From the NCBI GenBank assembly GCA_032207245.1, contig CM063499.1:84620205-84684204 (forward strand): a DNA stretch of 64,000 bases, read 5' to 3'. Both the position numbers and the translations under genes were made by a program. Under the pieces are notes generated by a model, which was not told where the DNA came from, ran no database searches, and saw only the letters and a list, made by a program, of their open reading frames with translations. Within the stretch, counting starts at the first letter, position 1; each line of letters begins with the position of its first letter. Below are positions 1 through 11,432 of the stretch, piece after piece. This stretch comes from Pardosa pseudoannulata. Its lineage: Eukaryota; Arthropoda; Arachnida; Araneae; Lycosidae.

Positions 1-830
1 GCATGTTTACTCTTTGAATTTAAATAAAAACCTTTGAGCAATAAAAATTGATCAAGCAAAAATATTAGTAAGTCACAATGTATAGAGAAAAAAAAACTAA
101 ATTCTTTCTGTAAGTTTTTGAATGTTTACTCTGAATTGAAATAAAAATTGAGCAAGCAAAATGTTAGTAAGTCAGAATATATAGAGAAAAAAAACTAAAT
201 TATTTTTGGTAAGTTTTTGGATGTTTACTCTTTGAATTTAAATAAAAATCTTTGAGCAATAAAAATTGATCAAGCAAAATGTTAGTAAGTCAGAATGTAT
301 AGAGAAAAAACCAAATTATTTTTGTAAGTTTTTGGATGTTTACTCTTTGAATTTAAATAAAAATCTTTGAGCAAGCAAAAATGTTAGTAACTCAGAATGT
401 ATAGAGAAAAAAAAAACTAAATTATTTTTGTAAGATTTTGCATGTTTACTCTTTGAATTTAAATAAAAATCTTTGAGCAATAAAAATTGATTCAGCAAAA
501 ATGTTAGTAAGTCAGAATGTATAGAGAAAAAAAACTAAATTATTTTTGTAAGATTTTACATGTTTACTCTTTGAATTTAAATAAAAATTTTTGAGCAATA
601 AAAATTGATCAAGCAAAAATGTTAGTAAGTCAGAATGTATAGAGAAAAAAAACTAAATTATTTTTGTAAGATTTTACATGTTTACTCTTTGAATTTAAAT
701 AAAAATCCTTGAGCAATAAAAATTGAAAAAAAAACTAAATTATTTTTGTAAGTTTTTGCATGTTTACTCTTTGAATTTAAATAAAAATCTTTCAGCAATA
801 AAAATTTCCCAAGCAAAAATGTTATGATTG
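1..830. repeat. Tandem array, about 8 units of 80-119 bp
   Basis: The landmark TGTTTACTC recurs at about 4, 123, 222, 337, 443, 560, 679 and 760, so the usual unit is about 115-119 bp with shorter deleted units. Each unit carries AATAAAAATCTTTGAGCAA, then GTTAGTAAGTCAGAATGTA and an A-rich run. The array begins before the window and decays after 830. It has no reading frame and looks like an AT-rich minisatellite. Confidence 0.9.
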
Positions 831-2355
831 AAAGTTTAATGCAAGTTAAATCTAATATGAAATCTAGAAGAAAATTGCTTTTTAAGTGAGTGTAATTACA
901 CAGTAATTATATAATTCTGTAAAGCATTTGACACATGGACAGGATTATCTAATACTCTGAAATAGTAGTTTTAGAAATACGGTAAAATTGAAAATTGTAA
1001 CAAAAATAGTCCAGTGAAGAAAAAGAAAAAAAGTATTTTGAAAGCCAATTTATATATTTTGCAACTGCATATACTTTTAAAAATATAACATTATATGAAA
1101 CACAAAAAATGCTTATGACTTTCAATAACCAGAAATATTAAAACAATACAAATATATATATATATATGAGAGAAATAATTATAACTGTAAAATGAACAAA
1201 TAAACTTTAAAATCAGCAACTGTATTGAAAATTCTATTAAATAGATTAAACTAATATGAATTAATTAATAAATTATATGCAAGGAATACCATTAAATTGA
1301 CAAACCATAATAACACATACTACTGTTTAGAAAGTATGTCTAATTTTTAAGTGTGCTTAGCATTTCTGATTATTGTTTTTATTTATTATTTTAATTAGAC
1401 TTTATAGCTAATAGTGTTCATAGAGTTTATGAACACTATTAGCTATGAATTCAGAGTGTTTTATTAGAAGAGGATTATAATTTCCTTTTAAAAAATTTTA
1501 TATAATTACTTTTAATATAAAAACATTACAAAGATTGATTTTTATGCAATAATGTTTACAGCTGGTATAAAAATAATTATTTAATAATTAATCATAATAT
1601 TATAAAATAAGTTCTGTACAAAATTTTTATCAGAAATCAAGATTGTAAAAGTTTCAAAATAATGAACTTTGGGAAATTTTAAATCTTTCCTCCAAGAATC
1701 TTATTTTCAGTAAAAGGTTTACTTTACATTTTGCATTTACTAATGTTTGCTTTGATTAATATAATTTAAAATTTTCATTGTTAGACTACTGAATGACTTT
1801 TACAAAAATGTTCTGCTAAATTATACTTAAGAGCAGTACATGTTCTAAAGAAATACTACTGAATACTATTTTAAAAATAATTAATTAGGTGTTTTTTTAT
1901 AAAAAGCTATTTCATAAAAAGCTAAGTCTAGCTTATATTTTTACAACAATTAAGATTCTTTAAATTTTTCCCAAAATTACAATGACAGCATAGTATTATA
2001 ATGTTTAAATTTTCAATCCTTTATGTCTTAATACTATGTAACATTAAGTTATAAACTTCCAATCATATCAAATATGAACATATTACTATTTTATCACACA
2101 GTGATTAAAGTTCTTTATTTTAGTAGTCTGAATTAAACTATTAAAGCTTCTAAACGTTAACATAAAATGTGATGGTCTAATCATAGCACCTTCCTAAAAG
2201 AATCCTAATTCTGCTTAGATACTTTGCTTGCAATTGTAAACTAACATTTTTAATATTTTACACTATGCTATTAATTACAGATTGAATTTATGTAATAAAA
2301 AAGGGAGAAGAGAACAATAACTTCCATAATCTATTAAAAAAAATAATGAAAATAC
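831..2355. other. AT-rich unassigned DNA
   Basis: No open frame with gene-like codons was seen. It holds a short (AT)n run near 1150 and the perfect hairpin at 1404-1446. If the exon candidate at 2511-2356 is real, this is its downstream intron or 3' region on the - strand. Confidence 0.5.
1404..1446. repeat. Perfect inverted repeat, 19-bp arms, 5-nt loop
   Basis: Arms 1404-1422 and 1428-1446 are exact reverse complements (ATAGCTAATAGTGTTCATA) around GAGTT. The loop is too short for a usual microRNA precursor. A cruciform or the core of a small foldback element is possible. Confidence 0.85.
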
Positions 2356-2511
2356 CAGTTTTATCAACAAACACCCAGCCTTCAATGTCATCAGTCGTTT
2401 TTTGTTCAGTTTCTTCATGGTTATAATTGCAGTACTGAGCAACAATTGTTTTCAGACTTCCCCACATGATTGATACACTTGGCAGTATACAAACAATCAA
2501 ATTTTCAAATT
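2356..2511 (-). CDS. Candidate internal coding exon, unknown protein
   Basis: The - strand has an open frame bounded by a good acceptor (pyrimidine-rich, ending TTTTTCAG just above 2511) and a donor (ACTG then GTATTT) at 2355-2354. The 156-nt exon would encode about 51 residues and start and end within split codons. The peptide looks like normal protein, not repeat translation: it has a hydrophobic stretch LIVCILPSVSIMWGSL, then an acidic tract HEETEQKTTDD and EGWVFVDKT. I do not recognise the family. Past the donor the frame runs into AT-rich sequence and stops at 2288, which supports an exon end here. No partner exon was found: others would lie left of the window or in 2512-3500. Chance is the main alternative. 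Confidence 0.4.
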
Positions 2512-3429
2512 CTGAAAAACATTCAGAGAATATGTATTTTCTTTTGTTAAGTACATATAAATTATAATTTTGTTATCATTGCTATGAGACTTAACCCTAA
2601 GAGAAAACCTTGGTATGTGCTTACTTATAACATTTAAGGCTCAGTTATTATATATTTTGCACATAGCCATACATTTAAACAAATATATGTACAAAAACAT
2701 GTAAATATATCTAATAACACTTGCACACTATATATGTTAGCACATTTTTTTCTTTCTACAGAATTCCACTTAAACGAAATAATTTTAAGCATAAAATATT
2801 AAATACTACAACATTACGATTAGATTTTAAGTTCTCAAAATTACTTACAAAATTTTGGGTTGTTAACATTAACTCGCGATATAAAACAAGATTTGATTGC
2901 AAATAATATTTTTAACATAAATCGAATGTTTAACAACCACTCAAAATTATAAAATAATCAGAATTGCACGGAAATGAGAAAACATATACTTAGTTAAATC
3001 GATTGACCTCATACACGCATTAATCTCACTACATAATAATGCACAACAAACAAATACGTCAAAATTTAAAATTGTAAAGAAAATTTCTAAATTTTATAAA
3101 TATTTTTATTTATTATGTTTTAAAATAAATTATTGATAAAGCTTTTCGCATTTATTGTTGAAACGATCATAACACCTAAAATAGTGTTAATGAAACAGTA
3201 GGCCCTTTGTGGATATTACTGACATGATTTGACAAGTTACCAATTAGTCATCTTCGAAGAAACAGGGTAATATAATTGATTGCTATCCAACAATTAACTC
3301 ACCTGTTACACTTAAATTAGGTTCTGTTACAATTAAAGAGTTTTTGAAAGTGTTTTAAAAGATTTTTAAAGTAATTTAGTTACGACGACAAAAGAGTTGT
3401 TTTAGAAGCGACTAGTTTGTTGACGGCTG
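2512..3429. other. Unassigned AT-rich DNA
   Basis: No repeats with clear ends and no convincing exon. If the - strand exon candidate is real this is intron or 5' flank. CpG content rises towards 3230-3430. Confidence 0.4.
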
Positions 3430-3600
3430 ACGACTTTGTTTATGTAATGACATATGTACCATTGGTTTAAAGGCTCGTGGAAACAACCAATAGGTGCACG
3501 CTTTTCTCTGGTGATATGAATCACGTGATATAGCACATGTTCAATACTTTTTCCCCCTTGATATACACAAAAAATTACGCCACTGGAACGGTGAAGGTAA
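3430..3600. promoter_or_regulatory. Candidate, possibly bidirectional, promoter
   Basis: CpG-richer than its surroundings. It holds CCATTGG (about 3459), CCAATAG (about 3488) and an E-box CACGTG (about 3531). A plausible donor, GTGAAG then GTAATA, ends at 3596. C19orf12 gene 1 needs an upstream non-coding exon because its start codon follows a splice acceptor, so this is a reasonable source. The opposite-strand exon candidate at 2511 would be divergent. Motifs are seen; the promoter role is inference. Confidence 0.3.
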
Positions 3601-4942
3601 TAAACATAGACTATTATCCCAAGGATTGAGATATATATTTGTAATTCTGGACGATTTCAAGTTTTACTCGAGGTTTGTGTAAACCATATTCTAAAACGTC
3701 GCCTTGTATTATAGATTTTATTGCCCACTTCTTCGAATGTAAATATTTAGAACAAGTGATTTCGATTCTGTGATTTAAATGTGCGTAAAAGTCATAACAG
3801 AGATTGTAGATTTGAATGTATGCATGTAAATTATTTTTAATCTGATGATAATGCTGGTGATTTTTTACTAATTTATTGTTATTCTTTAATTTGCCCCTGA
3901 AAGTAATTGCATATTAGACGTGATATGTCATTTGAGTTATAAACGATGTTCTAATCGAACTGTAGTTAGTATTTTTTTAAATGTTTATATCTTCGGTAGT
4001 ATTTAAATATATGTAATTTTATATTAATTGTACTTTGCGCTATCATAAATTACTGTAAGGGAGATTTCTACCTTGTGTAGTATGGTCCCCCAAACTCGAA
4101 GTATTCCGATAAAAACTATATAAATTTTATTATGGTTAATTGTTTTGTAAAACATTGTATAACATGTTACACTTATATCATAATTTTATAAAAGCGTACT
4201 ATACATGTGAATATTATTTCGGTCTTTTCATCTAATCACTCAAAGCTTTACATTTTGATTACATAAGAGATGCTTGTGTAATTGGGAAAGGATGTGAAAA
4301 AATCTCAAGGTTTCATTGGGTTTTCCACCAGAAACCGGAGGTTTCTGTGAAAAATCAATGTTTATTTTAGAAATATCTTAAATCCCGATTTCTATTTAAC
4401 TGCTTTAACTTAAATTGGTACTTTCATTAAAATCACAGACGAATTTAATGTAATATTTATATGTTTAATAGCTACTATCATTATTACTGTTTCATTAAGT
4501 ATGTAACTACACTTAGATTTCTTTCATATTTTTAAAAAAATATTTACAAAATGCAATACTAAATATAATTACTACAATTATCAATATGTATGTATGTATA
4601 TGCACATACACGCAACAATCATGCTTGAAAAATTTTAATATAAGTATAATTTCAGAAGTTTTATATGATAAAACTTGTAATAAGAATGTTGCAGATATCA
4701 CTGAATGCAAAAAGAGTTCTTTCGTGGAATAATAGCACAAAAAGAATATAGGCTATCAAAAATTTAGTCACTATGGAGGTTTTGAAAGAAGTGAATATTT
4801 TGATCATGTATGATAAGAAACTTTTGCTAGTTTTGTTGTTCTATCTACATATTAAAAAAAACATAAAAAGCTTTCCAAAAAAGAAAGTAGCATTAAAATT
4901 CATTGGTATTGACAATTATTATAACAATTCTTTTGTCTCTGT
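3601..4942. other. Unassigned AT-rich DNA, probably gene 1 first intron
   Basis: Short open frames at 4513-4740 and 4773-4961 have AT-driven composition and no motifs, and the second runs into the hAT element at 4943. No supported feature. Confidence 0.4.
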
Positions 4943-5718
4943 CAGGGTTGGCATGATTTAAATTAGTCATTTTTTTTTTAAATCATTGATTTAAATCATT
5001 TTTTTTTTCACTTCTCTTAAAACCTATATTCCAAAGACAAGAGAATTGGAAATCAGTCAGCACAGAAATACCAATAAGTGAATAAATGTAAATAGATAGT
5101 ATATTTTCCAAGAATTTAGGGGTTGTTATCAGAAAATATGTAGTAAGGATAGGTACTATGACTAGTGGAATTCATTTTATGTAATGGGAGGTAAAGAGAG
5201 TATTACAGAACTTGACATTCAGTTTATCTACCCAAAAACAACAGCCTTGGCATCATCTGCTAGAATAGAAAGACAGTTTTCTCCTTTTGGTATTGTTCAT
5301 TCTAGACTTCGTAACAAATTAGGAATGGATACAGCATTGAAACTAGTGTTTTTATTTAAACAGTTAAATCCATCATTTGTTGCTTAAAAAATATTGAAAT
5401 AATTGTGATTTTTTTGGGGGGGGTTTAATAAATAGTTTGCACTAAATGAATATTTAATTTGTTCTTTAAATTTACATCTTATTTAGTTTTCACCATCCAA
5501 TTACAAAATAATGGAATGTATTTAGATTAAAATTTATATACTTAATTTTAGGTAATCAGTGTGCAGAATATACTAGATAGATAAGATGTTACTTCTTATA
5601 ACGAACTATTCTATGTATATTGCAAAAGACGTCAAAACAACAATTAAAATTAGTATTCAGAAAAAAATCAAAGAAATCTGATTTAAATTAAATAGATCTG
5701 ATTTTTTTTTATTATTGG
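4943..5718 (+). mobile_element. Non-autonomous hAT element, copy 1
   Basis: Begins CAGGGTTGGCATGATTTAAA, the same terminus as the copy at 9818. The right end is degraded: it lacks the CCAAC terminus and stops near 5718. Flanks GTCTCTGT and GTCTCTTA are a weak 8-bp match. It carries a transposase C-terminal fragment and long A/T runs based on ATTTAAATCA near both ends. Confidence 0.75.
5184..5387 (+). pseudogene. hAT transposase C-terminal fragment
   Basis: The 67-residue frame contains ERQFSPFGIVHSRLRNKLG and KLVFLFKQLNPS, the conserved end of the hAT dimerisation domain (hATC). Related but diverged copies occur at 6488-6679 (-) and 10081-10284 (+). No DDE catalytic region is present, so these are relics kept inside deletion derivatives. 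Confidence 0.75.
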
Positions 5719-6083
5719 TCTCTTAGAAAGTTATAAACAGACACATTACCTAACAAGGCTTTTTTATTTTATTTTTCAAGGTTTAGTCATTTTTTTAGTG
5801 AACTCTAAATTGATAATATAGTTTATATTTTTTCGTTAATTTTGTTTTCAACCAAGAGAAAATCACTTTTAATAAAAATAGGTATTTTATGTTAGGAAAA
5901 GACAAGTACATTATTTTAAAATAGTTAAAAAGATGTTTTAAATTTAATATGTTCTGCATGAAATCTCCATAAAATGTAGTTATGAAAAACAATCTTGCAA
6001 TTATTGTTACGTTTTATTGTTAAGTGTTGGTATAATGTATAACTGATTATAAAAGGTATATTGACTATTAAATCAATCTATAG

Positions 6084-6898
6084 CTGGGTTGGAAAGAAAT
6101 CATGATTTTTTTTTTAAATCAAAAAAATCAGATTTATTTGATTAAAATCAGATTATTTTATTTAAATCGGATTTTTTTTTTCTGAATTCTAATTTTAATT
6201 ATTGTTGTGTTTTTATGTTTTTTGCTATATACATGGAATAGTTTGGTTCACCATAGTTTGTTATAAGAAGTAACATCTTATCTATGTAGTATATTCTACA
6301 CACTGATTACCTAAAATTAAATCTATAAATTTTAATCTAAATACATTCCATTATTTTGTAATTGGATGGTGAAAAATAAATAAGACGTAAATTTAAAGTA
6401 CAAATTAAATATTCATTTAATGCAAACTATTTATTTAAAAAAAAAACAAAGAATCACAATTTTTTTCAATATTTTTTAAGCAGCAAATTATGGATTTAAC
6501 TGTTTCAATAAAAACACTAGTTTCGAAGCTTTATCCACTCCGAATTGGTTACGAAGGCTAGAATGAACAATACCAAAAGAAGAAAACTGTCTTTCCATTC
6601 CAGCAGATGAAGCCCCGGCTGTTGTTATTTGGTAGACAAACTGGATTTCAAGTTCTGTAATACTCTCTTTACCTCTCATTACATAAAATGAATTCCACTA
6701 GTCATAACTAGTCATTGTATCTACCCTTACTATACTTTCTGATAACAACCCCTAAATTCTTGGAAAATATACTTTCTTATTTACACTTATTTACTTAGTA
6801 GTATTTCTATGCTGACTGATTCCCAATTCTCCTGTCTTTGGAATATAGGTTTTAAAAGAAGTGAAAAATATCAACTGATTTAAATCATGCAAACCCTG
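6084..6898 (-). mobile_element. Non-autonomous hAT element, copy 2, inverted
   Basis: Same family as copies 1 and 3, reversed: it ends AAACCCTG at 6898 and begins CTGGGTTGG at 6084. Flanks ATCTATAG (6076-6083) and GTCTATAG (6899-6906) match at 7 of 8 bases, supporting an 8-bp target duplication. It lies 365 bp from copy 1 in opposite orientation. Confidence 0.82.
6488..6679 (-). pseudogene. hAT transposase C-terminal fragment
   Basis: The 63-residue frame carries MERQFSSFGIVHSSLRNQFG and KLVFLLKQLNP, the hATC signature. It ends at a stop and lacks the catalytic core. Confidence 0.72.
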
Positions 6899-7002
6899 GT
6901 CTATAGCTTTTGAGATCTTTTTTATACAGTAAGAAGGATGCCATTGTATGTATGATCCATAAGAGTGGGCCAAGCACTACTCTTCGGTTCTGGAGTTCTC
7001 AG

Positions 7003-7090
7003 TGCTGAATTCTGCTGCTGGTACAGATGTTCGTAGACGTTCAAAATCAGCTTTAAGCAGTAGGGCCCAGTCTCGTTAGCCCTTGTGATA
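7003..7090 (+). mobile_element. SINE-A 3' fragment
   Basis: Matches the tRNA-unrelated part of the SINE-A family (GATGTTCGTAGACGTTC, then GGGCCCAGTCTCGTTAGCCC). The tRNA-like head is missing. The full copy at 17846-17999 served as reference. Confidence 0.65.
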
Positions 7091-7289
7091 AACTCTATGT
7101 ATATTTATATACTGACTGATTTGCACCCAACTTTTGGCCTGGGTTTATATTATAACTGGTATATTTTTAAAAAACATTTTTGTAGGTTAATTTAATTTGA
7201 AGAGCTAAATTATGACATATACGAGGGCTTTATTTGTTGATTTATACTTGTACTTGACTAATGATTAATTAGTTGATTTAGAGAGCTCT

Positions 7290-7440
7290 GCCTTTTTGCT
7301 ATGATAGCTAATAAGACTGGGACTGACTGCTTAATGCTTATTCCAAATTGCTATGAACATCCATGATTGCTGTAGGATTCAAACCCTCAAATTCCATTAC
7401 CAAATAACAGCACCTTACCTATTCAGCTATTTCACTAATG
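7290..7440 (-). mobile_element. Diverged SINE-A copy
   Basis: Reversed and decayed: GACTGGGACTGACTGCTTAA, TATGAACATCCATGATTG and the B-box remnant GGATTCAAACCC in the family's order. Confidence 0.65.
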
Positions 7441-7510
7441 GCAATGAAAATAATTTTTATGTATTAGTAATCACATTGAATTCTCACGGTGCTCTTTACA
7501 AAATATAACT

Positions 7511-7975
7511 TTTTTTTTTTTTTTTAATGGCAAGGCAGGTTACAATTATAAAAATAACAATTGTGGAACAACTGTACAAGTAACATTGACCGAAGTCATT
7601 GCCTCAGGCGATCTCTGGCTCTCCAATACAGGGTAGTCTCAGAGTCGGAAGAACCGTGAAGTTCCCCGCATCGACGCAGATGACCTCTATTTAAAGGTTC
7701 TCCAAGGTCACATAAAGAACAAAGAGGGGAGTCAAACATGCCAATTCTATAGAGATGTTCACTTAGGCAGTCATGTCCTGTCACTAACTGGAACAATGCC
7801 ACTGCCTCACGTCGAGAACGATCGGGAATGTTGGTGAGGTCTTCGGCACCCCAGGTCTTCAGTTTAACACGTCTTGCATTTGGGATTTGAATTTCATATT
7901 CAAAGCTTGTTTCCAAAAGAGCTTTTTTGAGTGAAAAGACAATCTAGAAGCATTTGTTAGCTGTTCCTTTGTTGC
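7511..7975 (-). mobile_element. 5'-truncated non-LTR retrotransposon, 13-bp target duplication
   Basis: The insert ends on the - strand in a poly(A) tail (T run 7511-7527). It is flanked by exact copies of ACAAAATATAACT at 7498-7510 and 7976-7988. The 465-bp body is the 3' end of a retrotransposon: its - frame is the terminal part of ORF2. Intact duplication and tail show a fairly recent target-primed insertion. Confidence 0.92.
7596..7916 (-). pseudogene. ORF2 C-terminal fragment of a non-LTR retrotransposon
   Basis: The 106-residue frame has LFQLVTGHDCLSEHLYRIG followed by SPLCSLCDLGEPLNRGHLRRC, the RTGH..L..HL..IG and CxxC...H...C pattern found near the C-terminus of I/Jockey-type ORF2 proteins after the RNase H region. 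Reverse transcriptase and endonuclease are absent because of 5' truncation. The clade is a judgement from these motifs. Confidence 0.75.
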
Positions 7976-8344
7976 ACAAAATATAACTAAAAGTATAAAA
8001 ATCATCTAATCTTAAACTGCTAGAAGGGTTTCCAAAATAAGGTTACTAAAATTTAACAATGATTATGAACAACTTGGAATGGCGATTGAACATCCATTCA
8101 AACAGTTTGGCACAACTTTCATTACAAATATATATATACTACATTTAAAAAAATAATTTTTTTCTCCAGTTTATATCTTTGCTCTAAAGATGTATCAAAC
8201 CTTGTTACAAACAATTTTATTTTCATATAAATTACAAGTTTCCAAGTTATAGATTTTTTTTTTTCATGGTAAAATATAACAATAGGATGACTTGCGTATT
8301 GCCTTCTATTGTCAGTAAGCAACTTAAATATTTATTATAGTCTC

Positions 8345-8817
8345 ATATGTGATAGAAAGGGAAAATGTTTTTATATCGACATTGACTGTTTGGCGATATC
8401 AAATAATGTTTGTCCAAAATTCGGTAACTCTATAACAAACTGTGTGCATTGGTACACATAAACAATTGAATATCTATAACAAGATTCTCATAATATTTTA
8501 GATTTTTGTCAGAAAATAATTATTTTAATAAACTATTTAAACATTTCACTACAGAATTTAAAGGTACTCTTTTGTAGAAAGGATATGTGATATGTGATAG
8601 AAAGGAAAAATGTTTTAATATCGACATTGACTGTTTGGTGATATCAAATGTTTGTCCAAAATTCGGTAACTCTATAGCAAGCTGTGTGGATTGGTACACA
8701 TAAACAATTGAATATCTATAACAAGAATCTCATAATTTTTTAGATTTTTGTCAGAAAATAATTATTTTAATTAATTAATTATTTAAACATTTCACTACAG
8801 AATTTAAAAGGTACTCT
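8345..8817. repeat. Direct duplication, two copies, period about 246 bp
   Basis: The block from ATGTGATAGAAAGG through ACATTGACTGTTTGG to CACTACAGAATTTAAA occurs at 8345-8573 and again at 8591-8817 with few differences. It is a local tandem duplication without coding potential. Confidence 0.85.
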
Positions 8818-9220
8818 TTCTTAATAAAATTTTTTTATAATAAAAATTTAAAAAAATAAGTTGGATTATTTTTTTAAATAAAATTATTGCAAACCGTTAA
8901 GTGAGTACAATTAAATATCATATCATGCATTATTAGTTTTCAATGAAATTAATTTTAAAATTTATTTCATGAAAAGTTTTTCAGTTAAAAAATAGTTTGT
9001 CTTATTTTAAAAATTCTATAAATATATAATTTGTCAAAATACTTATTGATTCTTAGAAACAGGTAATTAATTTATGCTTTAAAAATTTTATTGATGACTG
9101 CTGTAGTTCTTATTAAATAGGTATTATTTAAATTAGACTTACTACAGTTTCATTTCTTGCAATTTATTGTTTATCAATTTGTTCAAATGAGATGTATGAT
9201 CTTTTTATTATTATTTTCAG
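8818..9220. other. AT-rich DNA ending in the gene 1 splice acceptor
   Basis: Nothing coding. The last 20 bases form a pyrimidine-rich tract ending TTTTCAG at 9220, the acceptor for the first coding exon of gene 1. Confidence 0.6.
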
Positions 9221-9389
9221 TTGTAAAATATGCCTGTCAACACAACAGAAATTATTGAGCTTCTATGCACTTTAGCTGAAGAAGAGCGACTGCGAGTAAC
9301 TATTAGAGAATCTGTTAAAGGTGGTCTAATAGCAGGTATAATGGCAGCAGCAGGCGGTTTGCTCGCAGGTCCCATAGGATTAGCTGCAG
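9221..9389 (+). CDS. C19orf12-family protein, gene 1, first coding exon
   Basis: Translation starts at ATG 9230, nine bases after a TTTTCAG acceptor, so a non-coding exon lies upstream. The exon encodes residues 1-53 and the first base of codon 54; the donor is GCAG then GTAAAC at 9390. It begins MPVNTTEIIELLCTLAEEER, matching the family's MPV start and helical N-terminus, followed by the glycine-rich hydrophobic segment (residues 31-55, with GGLLAGPIGLAAG) that makes the family a membrane-associated hairpin or glycine-zipper protein. The human homologue is found at ER, mitochondria and their contacts and is mutated in neurodegeneration with brain iron accumulation; the fly homologue Nazo is linked to immune and lipid phenotypes. 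The biochemical function is unsettled. Exon 2 is at 13222-13484, giving 140 aa, close to the usual 140-150. Confidence 0.92.
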
Positions 9390-9817
9390 GTAAACTGTAA
9401 AATCGGAATTTCTCTGACCTTCCTGCTTCATGTTAAAATAAATATTATAAGAAATTATTTATTGTATTCTATATTCCAACTGTAGGCAAAATAGGGTTGG
9501 TATTTTTGCCAGGACAGTGGCAAAAACTGGAAAAAACCAGCAAAAATGGCAAAATCAAGAAAAATTGGCTGGATTTTAAAAATGTACAAAATAATTAATA
9601 ATAATAAATAACAAAATAATAAATAGTTTTATACATAATATAATTGAGACTTAAACCAGAATATTAATTAGGCATTTCATTAGTATTAATTTGACAATTT
9701 AAACAATTTAAAATAATTTTCATTGATGTTAGAAATGAAAATACAATACAAAAAAATGTTTTCTTTATTTATCAATTTAATATAGTAATGTTGTCTTTAA
9801 TTGTAATGTGTATATAT

Positions 9818-10659
9818 CAGGGTTGGCATGATTTAAATCAGTTGATTTTTTTTAAAAAATCATTGATTTAAATCATTTTTTTTTTTTTTTTTTTACTACT
9901 TTTAAAACCTATATTCCAAAGACAGGAGAACTAGGAATCAGTCAGCACAGTAATACCAATAAGTAAATAAGTATAAATAGGTAGCATGTGCTTTCCAAGA
10001 ATTTAGGGGTTGTTCATCAGAAAGTATATAGTAGGGGTAGTACAATGATTGATTATGACTGGTGGAATTCATTTTATGTAATGGGAGGTAAAGAGAGTAT
10101 TACAAAACTTGAAATCCAGTTTGTCGACCAAATAACAATAGCCGTGGCTTCATCTGTTGGAATGGAAAGACAGTTTTCTTCTTTTGGTATTGTTCATTCT
10201 AGCCTTTGTAACCCATTAGGAGGGGATAAAGCATCAAAGCGAGTGTTTTTATTGAAACAATTAAATCCATACTTCGGTACTTAAAAAAATATTAAAATAA
10301 TTGTGATTTGTTTTTTTTTAAATAAATAGTTTGTGTTAAAAGAATATTTAATTTGTTCTTTTAATTGACATCTTATTGAGTTTGCACTATCCAATTACAA
10401 AATAATAGAATGTATTTAGATTAAAATTTATATATTTCAGTTTAGGTAATCAGTGTGCAGAATATACTAGATAGATAAGACGTTACTTCTTATAACAAAC
10501 TATTCAATGTATATTGCAAAAAAGATAAAAACAACAATTAAAATTAGTATTCAGAAAAAAATCAAAAAAAAAAATTTAAATCAAAAAAAATCTGATTTAT
10601 CAAATAAATCTGATTTTTTTTTATTTTTTTAAAAAAATCATGATTTTTTTCCAACTTTG
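9818..10659 (+). mobile_element. Non-autonomous hAT element, copy 3, exact 8-bp target duplication
   Basis: Starts CAGGGTTGG and ends CCAACTTTG, with GTATATAT directly repeated at 9810-9817 and 10660-10667. At 842 bp it is the best-preserved of the three family members and defines their ends. Confidence 0.92.
10081..10284 (+). pseudogene. hAT transposase C-terminal fragment
   Basis: The 67-residue frame has ERQFSSFGIVHSSLCNPLGG and KRVFLLKQLNPY, the hATC signature. The conserved SLRN is altered to SLCN, consistent with decay. Confidence 0.72.
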
Positions 10660-11432
10660 GTATATATACATATATAAGATATGTATAAGTACTAAAAATG
10701 CTTAAACCTACAGTTTGTAGAGGAAATAAGCTAATAATTACATTAAAAACAACTTTGCACTTAAAAACTTGTAAAATCAATCTTCATTTTATCTTTTTTT
10801 TGTATCTCTAGGTAGTATAACTTTAGATTTAGATTACTGTTTCAATAACGCATTGAATATTCTGTGTTAGAAAAAAAACATATGTATCTTTAGATTAGAG
10901 TTAAAATAATTACACCCCCGTAAATAAAACATATCCATTTTTGCCACCTGGCAAAAAGTGGCAAAAATGTATATTTGCCAGGACGGTTTTTACCGTTTTT
11001 TGCACCTTTGGCAAAAATGTGCCAATCCTAAGGAAAATGTAGCACTTTATCAATTTAAGTGTGATGTGATGAAGGTCCATGTTTCTAGTAGTACTGTTAC
11101 AAAAATATAGAATTCTTGATTTTAGTTTAATAGTTCTTTTAGTGATTTTTTGTTTAGTAATAATAAATAATGATAAAAAGAAATATTTGGTCATAATTTC
11201 TTTTTTATTTTTCTGAAAAATTTATATTTTGTGTTATTATGAATAGTGTAAATGTACATAAATATTTGAAATAACCAAAAAGCCGTCAACTAGGCACTGT
11301 GAAGTGCAATCATATTACTTTTTATCAAAAAATATTGATACATGAAAAAATTATAACAATTTATAGTCACTTCCTCTTAGTACAAATTTACAAATAATAC
11401 CAGACTTCAATGAAAACTTTTTCATATAAATA

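Larger units (their letters stand above)
9492..11030. mobile_element. hAT-like element split by a nested hAT insertion
   Basis: Begins TAGGGTTGGTATTTTTGCC at 9492 and ends with its near inverse, GCAAAAATGTGCCAATCCTA, at 11030. Subterminal GGCAAAAA repeats occur at both ends. Flanks AGGCAAAA (9484-9491) and AGGAAAAT (11031-11038) match at 6 of 8. Without the nested 9818-10667 insertion and duplication it would be about 690 bp. It lies in the gene 1 intron. Confidence 0.7.

Noticed and set aside
1..830. CRISPR-like repeat array
   Set aside because: Units are contiguous with no unique spacers and vary in length; eukaryotic minisatellite.
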